From assembly GCA_023231475.1 (NCBI GenBank), contig JALJEE010002408.1, forward strand, positions 39,754-103,753: DNA of 64,000 nucleotides. The letters are read 5' to 3'. The notes under the pieces were generated by a model that did not search any database, was not told the origin of the DNA, and saw nothing but the letters and a program-made list of their open reading frames with translations. The DNA is from Seison nebaliae. Its lineage: Eukaryota > Rotifera > Pararotatoria > Seisonacea > Seisonidae. Made by a program: the position numbers and the translations under genes. Below are positions 1 through 10,340 of this stretch, in pieces (position 1 is the first letter of the stretch; each line of letters opens with the position of its first letter).

Positions 1-493
1 ACACATTCTCAATCATTCTTCTTCAGTTAGTTAAACAGATTAGAAATCAGCACTATCTATATCTCGATCAAATCATTCTTCTATTTTCTATTCGGATTTC
101 GTAACATTTACCAATTCGTATCGTAATATTCTTATGATCGTGTTCTATTCAAACGGATTGAAAAATGTTATTTACTTCAACAATCTAATAGCATGATTCA
201 CATAATACTTTCATTTATGACAGTACTATTCTTGTAATTCGATAATCAGTTGCCAATAATATAATAATCGAATATTTTGTTACTTCCATTCATTTACTCA
301 TCAATATTAAATTAGTTTTCTAGTAGGGAAGAATTCGAATTTTCCTTATCTCAAACCATTTCAATCTGGGCGAATAAATAGGAGAAAACTCGATATAAAC
401 TTCTTCCATTAATATTGACTTGAACTAATTACTTATATTTCCAATTCTCCTCATAGTCGAACGTTTCTATTTTACCATCGATTCACTTCAATA
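1..493. other. 5' flank, no gene seen
   Basis: AT-rich sequence upstream of the CUB/EGF gene. No open reading frame with family similarity and no RNA gene is visible. The promoter and 5' untranslated region of the next gene are presumably here, but no specific promoter element can be defended. Confidence 0.5.
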
Positions 494-2131
494 ATGAATA
501 TATCGATAATTCTCATCTTATATTTATCGTTCTTACGAATAATAATATGTCGTCGATATCTGGTACGACAACCATTTAAGGAACAATTAATACAACATCC
601 TCAATCGCCCTGGAACAATAATGTCTTCAATTCGGCACCGAAACATTTAATCAACGAATGGTTCAAAAACAATTTTCAATCAACTAATCGGATCTATCCC
701 ATAACAACAACTCCATCGACCACCAATTTCAGACAAACATTCACCAGTAGAACAAAATACCAAAAAGGTATGTCGACGAAAAATCATAATTTGATGAATC
801 CCAATCAATGGAGTATCAATTACAATTATAATACAAAACAATTAGCTTCCGGTATTCTTTAATTTCCCTTCAAATAATCTGATTTTATTTCAAATATCAT
901 TAGGTTGTGGTGGAGCGGAATTGAGAAAGAATTTCGGTTCGATCACTTATGATTCAAGTCGGATGAATCCCGTTTGTAACTGGGTGATACAATGTGCCGT
1001 AAATTATTTGACTGGAAAACCGAAAGTTAATTTTTCAGAGATGTCAATTTGATAAATTTAAATTTTATCAGAAATTAAATATTTTCATTCAAGATTTGTT
1101 CATAACGAACTGTAACTCATTTAATAATGTTAAAGTGAAAGATTTCTTCAATCCCTTCAACGTTCAATCTTATTGCCAATCGAACACAAACATCAATTTC
1201 GATAGTGGAACGGCCATTGTGAAAATTCAGACTTCATTTTCAAATTCTAATTTTCTAAGAGTTTAATTTAAATTTTCCATTAATTCATTTCATTACGAAT
1301 CTTTTTTGTATTAAGCTTCAATATAATTGTGAATCTCCAGTACCGACATTCCCACCGTTCAGACCAGTCACTTTACCCACAAGGGTAACATTTCCTCCGT
1401 TAACGTCTGCTAGATTACCAGTAGGCGTCACATTTCCTCCCATACCAAACGGCTTTTCAACTCCTGTCACATTTCCTCCCTTTAACACTAACTACCCATC
1501 AATCACTTTCCCGACAATTAGGCCTACATTTCCCCCATTATCTTTCCCGCCATTTACAACAGCCATACCTGTAACTTTTCCACCATTAAATCCTATACGA
1601 ACAACCACTATCAACTATGGAAATGGTGTAACCTTTCCCCCACTATACCCTCAACCCACACAACCTTTCGGAGCAATAACTTTTCCACCATTAAACCCAC
1701 TACCGCCCATTACATTTCCACCATTTCCATACTATCCTAGAAAATGGGATTATCATAGAAACCGTTACAATAATAACATGAAATTACAAAAGAATTTTAA
1801 TGAACCTCACAAATTTTATTCAACGACAAGAACAGTAATGGCAACACACAAAAAAACAACGACAACTCCACCGTTTAAAGACAATGACAATTATTATGAT
1901 TATGAAAGTGAATTAATTTCATTAACCGGTTAATTTTGACGCACATTCACTATAATTTCACTTAATCATTTTTTTTCAGAAAAAGATATTTGTGATATTC
2001 TCTCACCTTGTGAAAACGGAGGAACGTGTATTTCCAGAAGAGATATGACATATGTCTGTCAGTGTTTATATCCTTTCACCGGTATCGTTTGTGGACAATC
2101 GATGTTCGTTCTGTGGAAAACTAAATATTAA
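494..2131 (+). CDS. Secreted CUB-EGF protein with TFPP-repeat linker
   Basis: Five exons: 494-767, 904-1025, 1072-1260, 1316-1928, 1980-2131. All junctions are GT-AG and phases agree, giving 449 residues. A hydrophobic N-terminus (MNISIILILYLSFLRIIIC) looks like a signal peptide. Exons 2-3 encode a CUB domain: CGGAELRKNFGSITYDSS, then CNWVIQ, then paired cysteines around NCNSF and SYCQS. Exon 4 encodes a Pro/Thr-rich linker with about nine TFPP units (VTFPPL, VTFPPI, ITFPPF and variants) followed by a basic, Tyr/Asn-rich stretch. Exon 5 encodes one EGF-like domain (CDILSPCENGGTC ... CQCLYPFTGIVC). No transmembrane segment follows, so the product is probably extracellular. CUB and EGF modules bind proteins or carbohydrates; the partner is unknown. 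The exact family is not recognised. Confidence 0.75.
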
Positions 2132-3283
2132 TTAATTAACAACAATTAACAACAATCCATTTTAGAGTATACAGTATTATATAATTAAAAAGACGAATTT
2201 TCCTAATGGAACGACAACGTTTAAAAATTTCATTGTTTTCTTTTCCTATTCAAAACTTTGTTCATAAACTTTTTAAAATTCATTGTTTTTACATTTCTCA
2301 TTACGTTAGAACTAAAAAGATTTTCCGAGAAAATTTCTCCTATTTCATTCTCCACGATTTCATGCCTTACGTCAATTACTTAATTAAATTCCATAACTAT
2401 TTTTTTACACCACTCATATAATTTGCATGTTTTGAGTGTAAAAAGTGTTGAGTTTATCGATCGAAGCAAAATTTGCAGGATGTACATAATTATTGGCATT
2501 ATAATGCCATATATAATGCCGTATACGATCGGAAAAATAATATACAATTTGTCTAGTAATAAAGAACCGTTTCCATGGGAAACTGTATACATATAGTATC
2601 TCAAAAATTACAGAGTGTCAGTCAATTGTAGAAAATCGATATATTAAAGTTCTACCATCTAATTGATCAATATATATAACAAAACATAGCGTTATAGTGC
2701 TATTTCTCTTTCATTTCTCGTTTTCCTTTGAATTTCAATAAAACAATATTTTGTTTCGCGCTATTTCCCAAATTTTTCTTTTCAATAAACTGGGAATTAG
2801 AAGGTTAACTTATAAGAAATATTGAGATAAAGTCGTTTTATTCGTAACAGGCTTACTAAATATAATGATAATTCCCCATTATTCGATATACCGGTGTTGT
2901 TCGTCAACATCACTATGTTATTACATGAAATTATAATTAGTAAATATTTTAGTAAAATAACTAGACTCCATTCTTACCTAATATTGACCTTCGGGTTTTA
3001 ATTAAGTACTTCGATTGGTCCTTGTTCATTTACTTGCATTTAAATAACTTATTCGAATTCACTCTATATTTTATTTAGAATAATTAACAGTTTCCATTAG
3101 AAGAATCATTATGAATCCAATAACAAAACAACCCGAGTTTCCATCATTATTCCTTAACGATTATTAATCACCTCTTACGAGAGATCTGCTCCTCTAGATT
3201 TAAAATCAAATACTGAAGAGTTCGCGCAACCGTTCTGTCATTTGAGCCCAATAAAATACCGTTACAATGATGATGGATCTTCT
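2132..3283. other. Intergenic, no gene seen
   Basis: About 1.15 kb of AT-rich DNA. Short open frames exist on both strands: + 2206-2421, and - 2380-2604, which has a hydrophobic run. Neither shows domain similarity, a splice partner or a homologue elsewhere in the window, so I do not call them genes. Confidence 0.5.
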
Positions 3284-3420
3284 AAAGAGAATTCAGAATA
3301 ATTTCGAAGTTCCCAGATAACTGTCAACAATTGATAATTATTTGTTAATGTTAAGTTATCATATGATTTCCTTAGGAGAGGAATTCCAACGGAAACTTCA
3401 GAATTATTCTGAATTCTTTT
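3284..3420. repeat. Imperfect palindrome (foldback) before PLAC8 exon
   Basis: The arm at 3284-3313 (reading GAATTCAGAATAATTTCGAA in its core) is nearly the reverse complement of 3391-3420 (TTCAGAATTATTCTGAATTC). A second, weaker inverted match lies inside it: GATAACTGTCAACAA near 3316 against TTGTTAATGTTAAGTTATC near 3345. The whole segment could fold as a long imperfect hairpin. It lies about 50 bases upstream of the PLAC8-like exon, probably in its intron. Confidence 0.55.
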
Positions 3421-3471
3421 TAGTAATCTATTTTATTTTCCTTCTAATAATATTTATAATAAATTGATTAG

Positions 3472-3757
3472 TTTGTTGTGCATTGTTTTGTCCATGTTCC
3501 CTTGGTTGTCAAATTGGTCAACGATTGGGCGAAGGTACATGCAGTTCATACTGTTGTATGGGATTCAATATGGCTGTAGCACCAACAATTTTAAGAACAC
3601 ATTACAAAATTAAAGTTTTCGTTTTTTATTTTCAAATTCTTATTTTTCTACTGACATTTATTAGGGATCTTTGGCGAACGATGCTATTAAGAGTAGTCTA
3701 TGTCCAATATGTTCGATGATCCAAACAATGAATGAACTGGATTATCGTGGTTTATAA
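3472..3757 (+). CDS. PLAC8/cornifelin-like protein, 3' part only
   Basis: Two exons are visible: 3472-3614 and 3665-3757, joined by a 50-base GT-AG intron. The first begins after an AG acceptor with FCCALFCPCSLGCQIGQRLG and GEGTCSSYCCMGF. The second gives GSLANDAIKSSLCPICSMIQ and ends TMNELDYRGL. The cysteine-rich CPC..G core, the C-terminal CSxxQ region and the ending match the PLAC8 family, which comprises small Cys-rich membrane-associated proteins, some linked to Ca2+ transport or metal tolerance. The N-terminal exon, which usually carries a Trp/Gly/Cys segment before the core, was not found upstream. The gene is therefore either incompletely resolved or a 5'-truncated copy. Inverted repeats lie on both sides. 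Confidence 0.6.
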
Positions 3758-3805
3758 GATGATATGAAACGGTAATATACAATCATAATGTCCGATAGAT
3801 ACATG

Positions 3806-3889
3806 CTAATGACCGTGTTATATGTTATCAGATGTAATATAGTATCAGAAATATAACATTTGATAACATATATATAACACGGTCATTAG
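3806..3889. repeat. Hairpin-forming inverted repeat between convergent genes
   Basis: Left arm 3806-3830 starts CTAATGACCGTGTTATATG. Right arm 3861-3889 is its reverse complement apart from a 4-base ATAT expansion, ending ACACGGTCATTAG. The inner sequence (GATGTAATAT / ATATAACATT) pairs further, so nearly all 84 bases can fold into one stem. It lies between the PLAC8-like 3' end (3757) and the GPCR 3' end (3936). It could be a miniature foldback element, a microRNA-like hairpin or a 3' UTR structure. Confidence 0.65.
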
Positions 3890-3935
3890 AATATTTATAA
3901 TAATTCTAATATTTAAATCGACACAAATAAAACAT

Positions 3936-6085
3936 TTATTCACTACCTTTATTTTTGGAAAAACATTTATCGAAAAATAAAAATCGCTTAAACTCAGAAC
4001 GAAATTTGCGATTGAAAAAATAGAAAATCAAAAAATTGAAGTTATAAGAAATGATTTCGAAGGTTAGTGACAATGCCCTAAAAAGATACAAATTAGTGAT
4101 TCCCAATTTTTGTTTATAATAAACGTATCGGATGGATGAATAAATATTTAAGACATGGCCAAAGAAGAAGTTTAAAGAGAGAACGATTACCAACAAATTC
4201 AGTGTTCTTTCGATGTCATATCGTTTCTTCTTTGCAATCTTCTTTCCAACGAATATATTCTGTTTCTCCTTTGTCACAGCAGAATGTTTTGCAGTTGCTG
4301 TTTCTGAGTTGGCCCGACCAAAGACCGGTTTCTTCTCTTTCGTTCTATTTGACAAACTGTCGGAAGACGAACGATCTTTCCCTTTTCTTAAATTTGTGGA
4401 ATGTTGAGCACAAATATTAATTCGAATAATTTGATCCATTTCATTCTTGTGTTGGAAATGTTTGTCCAATCTCTCCAAATCTTTAGATGAAATTTTTAAG
4501 ATTCTTTGAACTTTCTCCTCTTTCGTTTTTTTTTCATTCATAATTCCATTTGATGATTCTTCAATTTGTGTAATATCTGGTGACTCTATCGTAGACGGTT
4601 TCTCCAATAAATTTTTTGGGGATAAGTTTATGGCATTCTCTTTTGGAGACGAATGTGTAGTAATAGAATAGAAAGGAATATTTGATAAACGTCGTCGATA
4701 TTTATTGATCTTATTAGAATGATTTCGACCTACATTTTTACTTTTATCCATATTCACATCAGTCCCATAAATTTTCAGATTTTTATTATTTTTACCATTT
4801 TTCTGAACATATCTCCATAGAATTAAATTGACTACGACTATTATAAAAGTTGAGACGACATTTCTCATGATGGGAAGAAGATATTTGTTATAAATGTCGA
4901 ATTTATATAACATGGGTGTTATATCTTGATAATAAAAGGTGAATTCTTTCATTTCCGGAGGCTTCCATATATTATACACACTACTGATTGAACATTTCTT
5001 TATCTTCCTGATAAAAGCTGAAGGCAAATAAAGAAGGAATGAAATCAAAAGAATAATTCCTAGAAATTGATAAGGACGTCGATTGGTGATGGTGTAGAAA
5101 GCACGTTTTTTTAAATGGAAAATCGCATTAGCCAAATGCGAGTTCGACCTTTCTTTTGTGTTCCCGATAAAACCTTCTCCACTTGTCCGTTCATCTCTAT
5201 TCCTTCTTTTATCACTGTTTATCGAACAATTATCTATAGACGGTTCATGTTCATTTTTCAATTCTGAAATATTAGTCGAGGAAACATTATTGAATTGAAT
5301 GACATTAATACACATGGTCGATGAACGTTTCCCAGTTATATCAAAAAACTTATAAATTTTATTTTTAAGAGATTGAAGATAATTCGTCCGTTTCGGACAA
5401 TAGACGCCTTGTTTTGATTGAACGATGAAAAGTCGATCAACTGCAATGAGAACATTCAAACAAACTGAATAGAATGCTAAGGCATTGCAAATAAACTCTC
5501 GTCCCAACAAATCATAATATGCGAGTACTTGACTGTTGACAATTTCATTCGGTTGGAAATAGGTAAATGTTGTCAGACCGTATAAAGTGAGAACTATCAG
5601 ATCACAAAATGTGTTGGCTCGAACATAGGTATAGAAAGAGAAAGCTACATTTTGAAGAGAAGAATGAGTTAATGCTTTTGCTTGGAAATTTTTTGTTTGA
5701 TATTTTTTTGAATTTGTCTTCCATTTACTCAGAATGCGAAAGAGTCTCCATAAGACACCTCTGGGAGTCCGGAATGGTCGTCGAATTAAGACGCATAATG
5801 TCAGAATTTGCAAGATAATTCCTGAAAAGCAACTTAATTTAATATTTTAATCAATTTACACTAACCTATGATAACCGCAGCTGGAATGATTCTCGTGTAA
5901 ATAATCAAGATTTTCGATGTTTCCACGTCATTATTTTTAGCATCCAAAAGGATTGTTAAACAATTAATCTGATTATTCGCATCATCTTGATCTGATGTCG
6001 TCAAGAATTCTATCACACGGGTCGTAGTTGCCGGAACGGTTATTATCGATATGTTGTTATTGATAATGTTATTCTCATCAGACAT
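3936..6085 (-). CDS. Divergent rhodopsin-like G-protein-coupled receptor
   Basis: Two exons, 5866-6085 and 3936-5821 (44-base intron, phase 1), encode 701 residues. The N-terminus is an Asn/Thr-rich extracellular segment without a signal peptide. TM1 (KILIIYTRIIPAAVIIG...) is split by the intron. TM3 ends SVCLNVLIAVDRLFIV, giving DRL where the family has DRY. TM4 is GIILLISFLLYLPSAFI, TM5 NVVSTFIIVVVNLILW, TM6 LLVIVLSLNFFFGHVL and TM7 ISYNFNFLIFYFFNRKF, which lacks a clean NPxxY. The third intracellular loop is very long (about 190 residues), polar and Ser/Lys-rich, and the C-tail is short. Family A, possibly peptide-type; the ligand is unknown. The stop codon sits inside GAATAAATG, so a poly(A) signal may overlap it. 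Confidence 0.75.
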
Positions 6086-6251
6086 GATGGAATCCAATTC
6101 TCATAAATGGAGAAAAATGATGCAAAAGGAGAAAGGATAATGTTTAATAGAAGAAGGATAATATTTTAATGTTTATTTAGAGGAATATAATATAATAAAT
6201 GAGATAAGTGGGAAATATATTTACAAAATGAAATAAATGATCTTCAAATAA

Positions 6252-9200
6252 TTAAACATATGCCGACATATTTACATTAGATAAGTCGTCACAAGATTCG
6301 GTTGCATTGACAGACATTTTATTAATTGGAAATTGCGTTTGATTCCCTTGAAAATTTAAATTGTTATAAAATTTTTGGTCAGTTCCAGTTTGTTCACTTT
6401 GCATTTGTTGTTGCTGGTGTTGTTGTTGGTGTTGTTGTGGATGATAGTGTTGTTGGGATTGCATTGGATAGTTTTCTAAAATATTTGTCTGCTTCATGAT
6501 TTGCGCATACTGGTCCGAAGGAATTGCGCTCATATTATAAAGCATTTCATAATAATTACTTAATTGTTGAAATTGTTTTTGATCATTCAAACATGCGTTT
6601 GAAAATTTTCTTTCATTGAAATTATTTTGTTTCGTTCCCATTGGATATTGTACCATCATTGGATTGAATGAAGAGAGATTGTTTACAGAATTGAAGTTTG
6701 TGAGATTAGGAGGAAAGAAAGGTTTGTTTAAATTACTGGAAATACTATGACGTTGTTTGTTGAAATTATCAATTTCTGTTAATTTGATCTGATCATCCGG
6801 TGACGTTGTTGAAGTGAGCATTGTCGATTTCTTCTTTATTTTCCGTTTATTCCGATTATTATTGATGTTGGTGGCAATGAAATTTTTCTTCTCTAAAGAA
6901 TAATCGTTAATAAGCTGAATGAAATTTGTATTGTTTTGTAATCTCGCATAATCGATTGGAAGACAATTGAAATGATCCATCGATTCCAACATTCCTTTCA
7001 CAAGTGCCGGCGACAACGTTCCAAAGATTGATTTGAGAATGTTCACACAATTCTCTTCTACAGCATGATGTAGAATCGTTTTGCCCAATTGATCCGTTGC
7101 AGTAACATGAGCTCCAAATCGAACTAGTTCATTGAAAACCAAATCATTATCAACCATCACTGCCCAGTGTAATGGAGTTAGACCTTTCTTATCTGCCAAA
7201 TCAATTTGACATGTTGCCGAAAATTTTGATGAGTTAGTCGTCTCATTACTTGACTTTCGTAAGATGGTTGATGAATTGATTTCCATTAAATCATTGAGAT
7301 ATTGGTTGTGGTCGAAAGGTATAGCGGAAACTGGTGATAATTGAATGGTCGAGATATTTGACGACATATTTCCTAAACGTTCAACATTCATCGGTGTTGA
7401 CGATGACGCAGATGGTGAAGATGATGATTGATGATTAACTATCGTTGAACGACTAATAATTATTAGAGGTGTCGTTCCATCAACCGATTGATAATTAATA
7501 TCCACATTCGGATAATACGACAATAATAATTTAAACATTAAATAATTATCGTTTTCAATTGATGTATGGAGTGGTGTATAACCATTAATATCTTCTCCAT
7601 TCCAATCCATGTCAAACTTATTAAATAGATTAAGAAAACTTCGAACAATTCTCTCATCCAATTGATTAGTTTGACTGACGGATGATATTTGAGAATTCCA
7701 TCCACTATCTCCATCTGATTCGGGAGATATCGGTATATTATTTTTCTTCATTGTTGTTGTTGTTCTTGTTGTGGTAGAAGAAAATAATGGTAATGAATTA
7801 ACAAGTTTTCTTCTTGATATCAAATGAAGTAATGTTTCATGTCTTTCAGTTCTCGTCTTCAAATTGATATTAACATCATCATTTTTCAATATTTCATTAA
7901 TCTCATTCAAATTTTCTTTCGTTTTCTTCTTATAATCATCTTCAGAGACTTGTCCAATATTTGAAATAGTGCCTAAATTTTCCATGACTTTTCTCATGAA
8001 TTTCGTATAACCATGATTGTCGTAACAGTTCCAATCTTTCTCATTTGATAACGATAATTTTCTTCTCAATTTCGGTGGTAAACTTCCGTTATTAGATATT
8101 CTCGATTCGATAGTGGATAAAGAGGATGTTCCATTCTCTATCAAATAACAATTAGGAATATCAGCATATTCTGGCGAATGACCATGAGATCGTTTTCTCT
8201 TATTGTCGTTAATCGCGAATGATGTGGTTGATGTGGCTGAAATTGAATCGGAATTCGTATCATTATTTTTCAAAAAATTTAATGCATTCGATGGATACCA
8301 AATCTTCTTTCCTTGAACATCTTTCTTATTAAATTCACTTTCACGAATCTTCTCATTTTTTGCGATATTTCTCCGAATTGTCAATACCGTTAAACAAATG
8401 ATAACTAACACGAATAATGATATTAAAGCACTTAACCAAATCTCCATATGATGACCATTATCATCGTCAGGTTTTGTAGTGGGTCTTGGTGAAGTAGTTA
8501 TACTCAAACGAAGTGCATCGATATTTCGAGCTTCGTCCAATACTCGAAGATTGATTCGTAGATATGAAATTATATTATCAGAAGAATTGAAGACTTTCCT
8601 CAAATTGCTCGTTAAGTTACTAGTCGGATTAATTACTGCCAATTGGACAGTTACCTTTTCATCATTAACGACATTATTCTCTGAACCCAAATTCTTATTG
8701 ACCAGCAACAACTTATTATTAACTTCCAATTTTTCATTTATGTCAATATTTTTTCTGATGACTGGTGTTCTCAATAAGATCGATAATTGTCTCAAAAATA
8801 ATTTTTCTTGTGATAAGAAATTAGAACGATTCATTCGGAAGACGATGTCGAACTTCAACTCATTTTGACCTTTATTGTCACAATCGCCACCATCCCATTG
8901 GCAAGTTGGTGAGATGCATTCGATGTCACACACATTATCATGGAACTTTCTACTACAATAATCATCTTCATCAATGTCCATACAGTTCTTCTGTGTTGTG
9001 CAATCGCCTCCATCATAATTACATAAAGAGTTGTTACATTCTTTATCACATTTGTCATCGTTCAATTTCGAAATACAAATATCGGAACACGTTTCATTTC
9101 TTGAACAATACGTCGAACATGCAGCTGAAATGTTTTCGGCAGAACATGAACATGTATTAATATCTAGACATGAATATCCCGTATCAGTATTTAGACAGAA

Positions 9201-10340
9201 TTCTGATTCATCATTACATTTATTACTAGAACATAATTCATATTGTGGAATTTCACAATTCGTTCCATTCCATCCACTATTGCATAGACATTTATATCCC
9301 AATGATCTAGTAGTATTCCAATTATTTATCATTTTTTCAACAAAAACTGCTTCTTTATGATTACTCGTTTGAATTTCGAAATTGACTGGAGAACTTGAAT
9401 CGACATGTGGTACACAAGTTCCGTAATGAAGACATGGTTGTGATAAACATGGATGAATAGCTTCTTCACATTTATCTCCTCGAAAATTTGGATTTGAACA
9501 AACACATCTTGCAACTCCATTTTCAAATAAACATCGTCCATGATGACATGAATCCACATTGCAAGTACTTACCAACGGTTCATTATATTGACAATGATCA
9601 CCATGATAACCAGAATAACAATTACAATTGCCGGTATTGCTGTTGCACGTTCCTCGATTCGAACAATTGTTGAAACATTGGACTTTGTCTTTTAACATCA
9701 CTTCACAAACCTTCCCAATTACACCAGTTGGACAGACACATATCTGGGAATTGCCGAGAGCTCGACACTCTCCTCTATTTAAACAATTGTTCGTTTTACA
9801 AATCTTATTTCTGTTTTCGAAGAAGTGCCAATTCCATTCTCTTCCCCAAAATTTTCGTGGTTTGTCATGGGGTTTTTTTTTGTCGTACCCTTTGTCATGC
9901 GGCCGTTTTCTGTCGTACTCTTTGTGCTTTGGAAAACGATCAAAATATTTTTGATAATTCTTTTTTACGAAATCTCTCAACGGTCGTTTTCTCGACATAT
10001 GACATTTGTTTTGAGCACACAAATCTGGTGGACAACTTTCAGAACAACTACTAAATTGACATTCATTTCCATGATATCCACGTTTACACATACACGATCC
10101 TTGAAATTCTTCACAAGTTCTCATTCCTAAACATCTCAAATGTCGACAAGTTTTATGAATTTGCATACAATCCATTCCATAGAACGGCATAACACATGAT
10201 TGATAATTGTGATATTTGGGGTGATTCTTTGAGAAATTGTTCAAATATGACTTGAACTGATACATCATTGTTGGTGAGATAGATGTAGCTATTATTATTT
10301 CCAACATTGTCAGATAATAATAGAGGAAAAGGAACGTCAT
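6252..10340 (-). CDS. Short Notch-like receptor
   Basis: One uninterrupted frame of 1362 residues. In order: hydrophobic leader (about 1-22); roughly six EGF-like modules interrupted by a Lys/Asp/Pro-rich basic linker (KRPHDKGYDKKKPHDK); Lin-12/Notch repeats (CDKECNNSLCNYDGGDC, CDIECISPTCQWDGGDC); a heterodimerisation-like region; a transmembrane segment (about 631-653, IWLSALISLFVLVIICLTVL); a basic stop-transfer; a RAM-type motif IWYP near 678; ankyrin repeats from about 830 to 1120 (GYTPLHTSIENDN, KGLTPLHWAVMVDN, LGKTILHHAVEEN); and a Gln-rich tail near 1310-1325. This order is diagnostic of Notch receptors, which are cut on ligand binding so that the ankyrin domain activates CSL-bound genes. 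The ectodomain is far shorter than the 30-plus EGF repeats of insect and vertebrate Notch, and no intron is present. It may be a paralogue of a full-length Notch elsewhere. Confidence 0.9.
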   Translation of the reverse strand: MTFLFLYYYLTMLEIIIATSISPTMMYQFKSYLNNFSKNHPKYHNYQSCVMPFYGMDCMQIHKTCRHLRCLGMRTCEEFQGSCMCKRGYHGNECQFSSCSESCPPDLCAQNKCHMSRKRPLRDFVKKNYQKYFDRFPKHKEYDRKRPHDKGYDKKKPHDKPRKFWGREWNWHFFENRNKICKTNNCLNRGECRALGNSQICVCPTGVIGKVCEVMLKDKVQCFNNCSNRGTCNSNTGNCNCYSGYHGDHCQYNEPLVSTCNVDSCHHGRCLFENGVARCVCSNPNFRGDKCEEAIHPCLSQPCLHYGTCVPHVDSSSPVNFEIQTSNHKEAVFVEKMINNWNTTRSLGYKCLCNSGWNGTNCEIPQYELCSSNKCNDESEFCLNTDTGYSCLDINTCSCSAENISAACSTYCSRNETCSDICISKLNDDKCDKECNNSLCNYDGGDCTTQKNCMDIDEDDYCSRKFHDNVCDIECISPTCQWDGGDCDNKGQNELKFDIVFRMNRSNFLSQEKLFLRQLSILLRTPVIRKNIDINEKLEVNNKLLLVNKNLGSENNVVNDEKVTVQLAVINPTSNLTSNLRKVFNSSDNIISYLRINLRVLDEARNIDALRLSITTSPRPTTKPDDDNGHHMEIWLSALISLFVLVIICLTVLTIRRNIAKNEKIRESEFNKKDVQGKKIWYPSNALNFLKNNDTNSDSISATSTTSFAINDNKRKRSHGHSPEYADIPNCYLIENGTSSLSTIESRISNNGSLPPKLRRKLSLSNEKDWNCYDNHGYTKFMRKVMENLGTISNIGQVSEDDYKKKTKENLNEINEILKNDDVNINLKTRTERHETLLHLISRRKLVNSLPLFSSTTTRTTTTMKKNNIPISPESDGDSGWNSQISSVSQTNQLDERIVRSFLNLFNKFDMDWNGEDINGYTPLHTSIENDNYLMFKLLLSYYPNVDINYQSVDGTTPLIIISRSTIVNHQSSSSPSASSSTPMNVERLGNMSSNISTIQLSPVSAIPFDHNQYLNDLMEINSSTILRKSSNETTNSSKFSATCQIDLADKKGLTPLHWAVMVDNDLVFNELVRFGAHVTATDQLGKTILHHAVEENCVNILKSIFGTLSPALVKGMLESMDHFNCLPIDYARLQNNTNFIQLINDYSLEKKNFIATNINNNRNKRKIKKKSTMLTSTTSPDDQIKLTEIDNFNKQRHSISSNLNKPFFPPNLTNFNSVNNLSSFNPMMVQYPMGTKQNNFNERKFSNACLNDQKQFQQLSNYYEMLYNMSAIPSDQYAQIMKQTNILENYPMQSQQHYHPQQHQQQHQQQQMQSEQTGTDQKFYNNLNFQGNQTQFPINKMSVNATESCDDLSNVNMSAYV

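Noticed and set aside
2206-2421. Forward open frame of 71 codons
   Set aside because: Phe/His-rich composition expected from AT-rich noncoding DNA; no splice partner or similarity.
2380-2604. Hydrophobic reverse-strand open frame
   Set aside because: It lacks the FLxxxP / WSxxNI core and the 8-codon exon of the small membrane family, and has no other similarity.
8479-10054. Several forward open frames opposite the Notch-like gene
   Set aside because: Antisense shadows of a conserved coding sequence; Cys/His-rich only because they mirror EGF codons.
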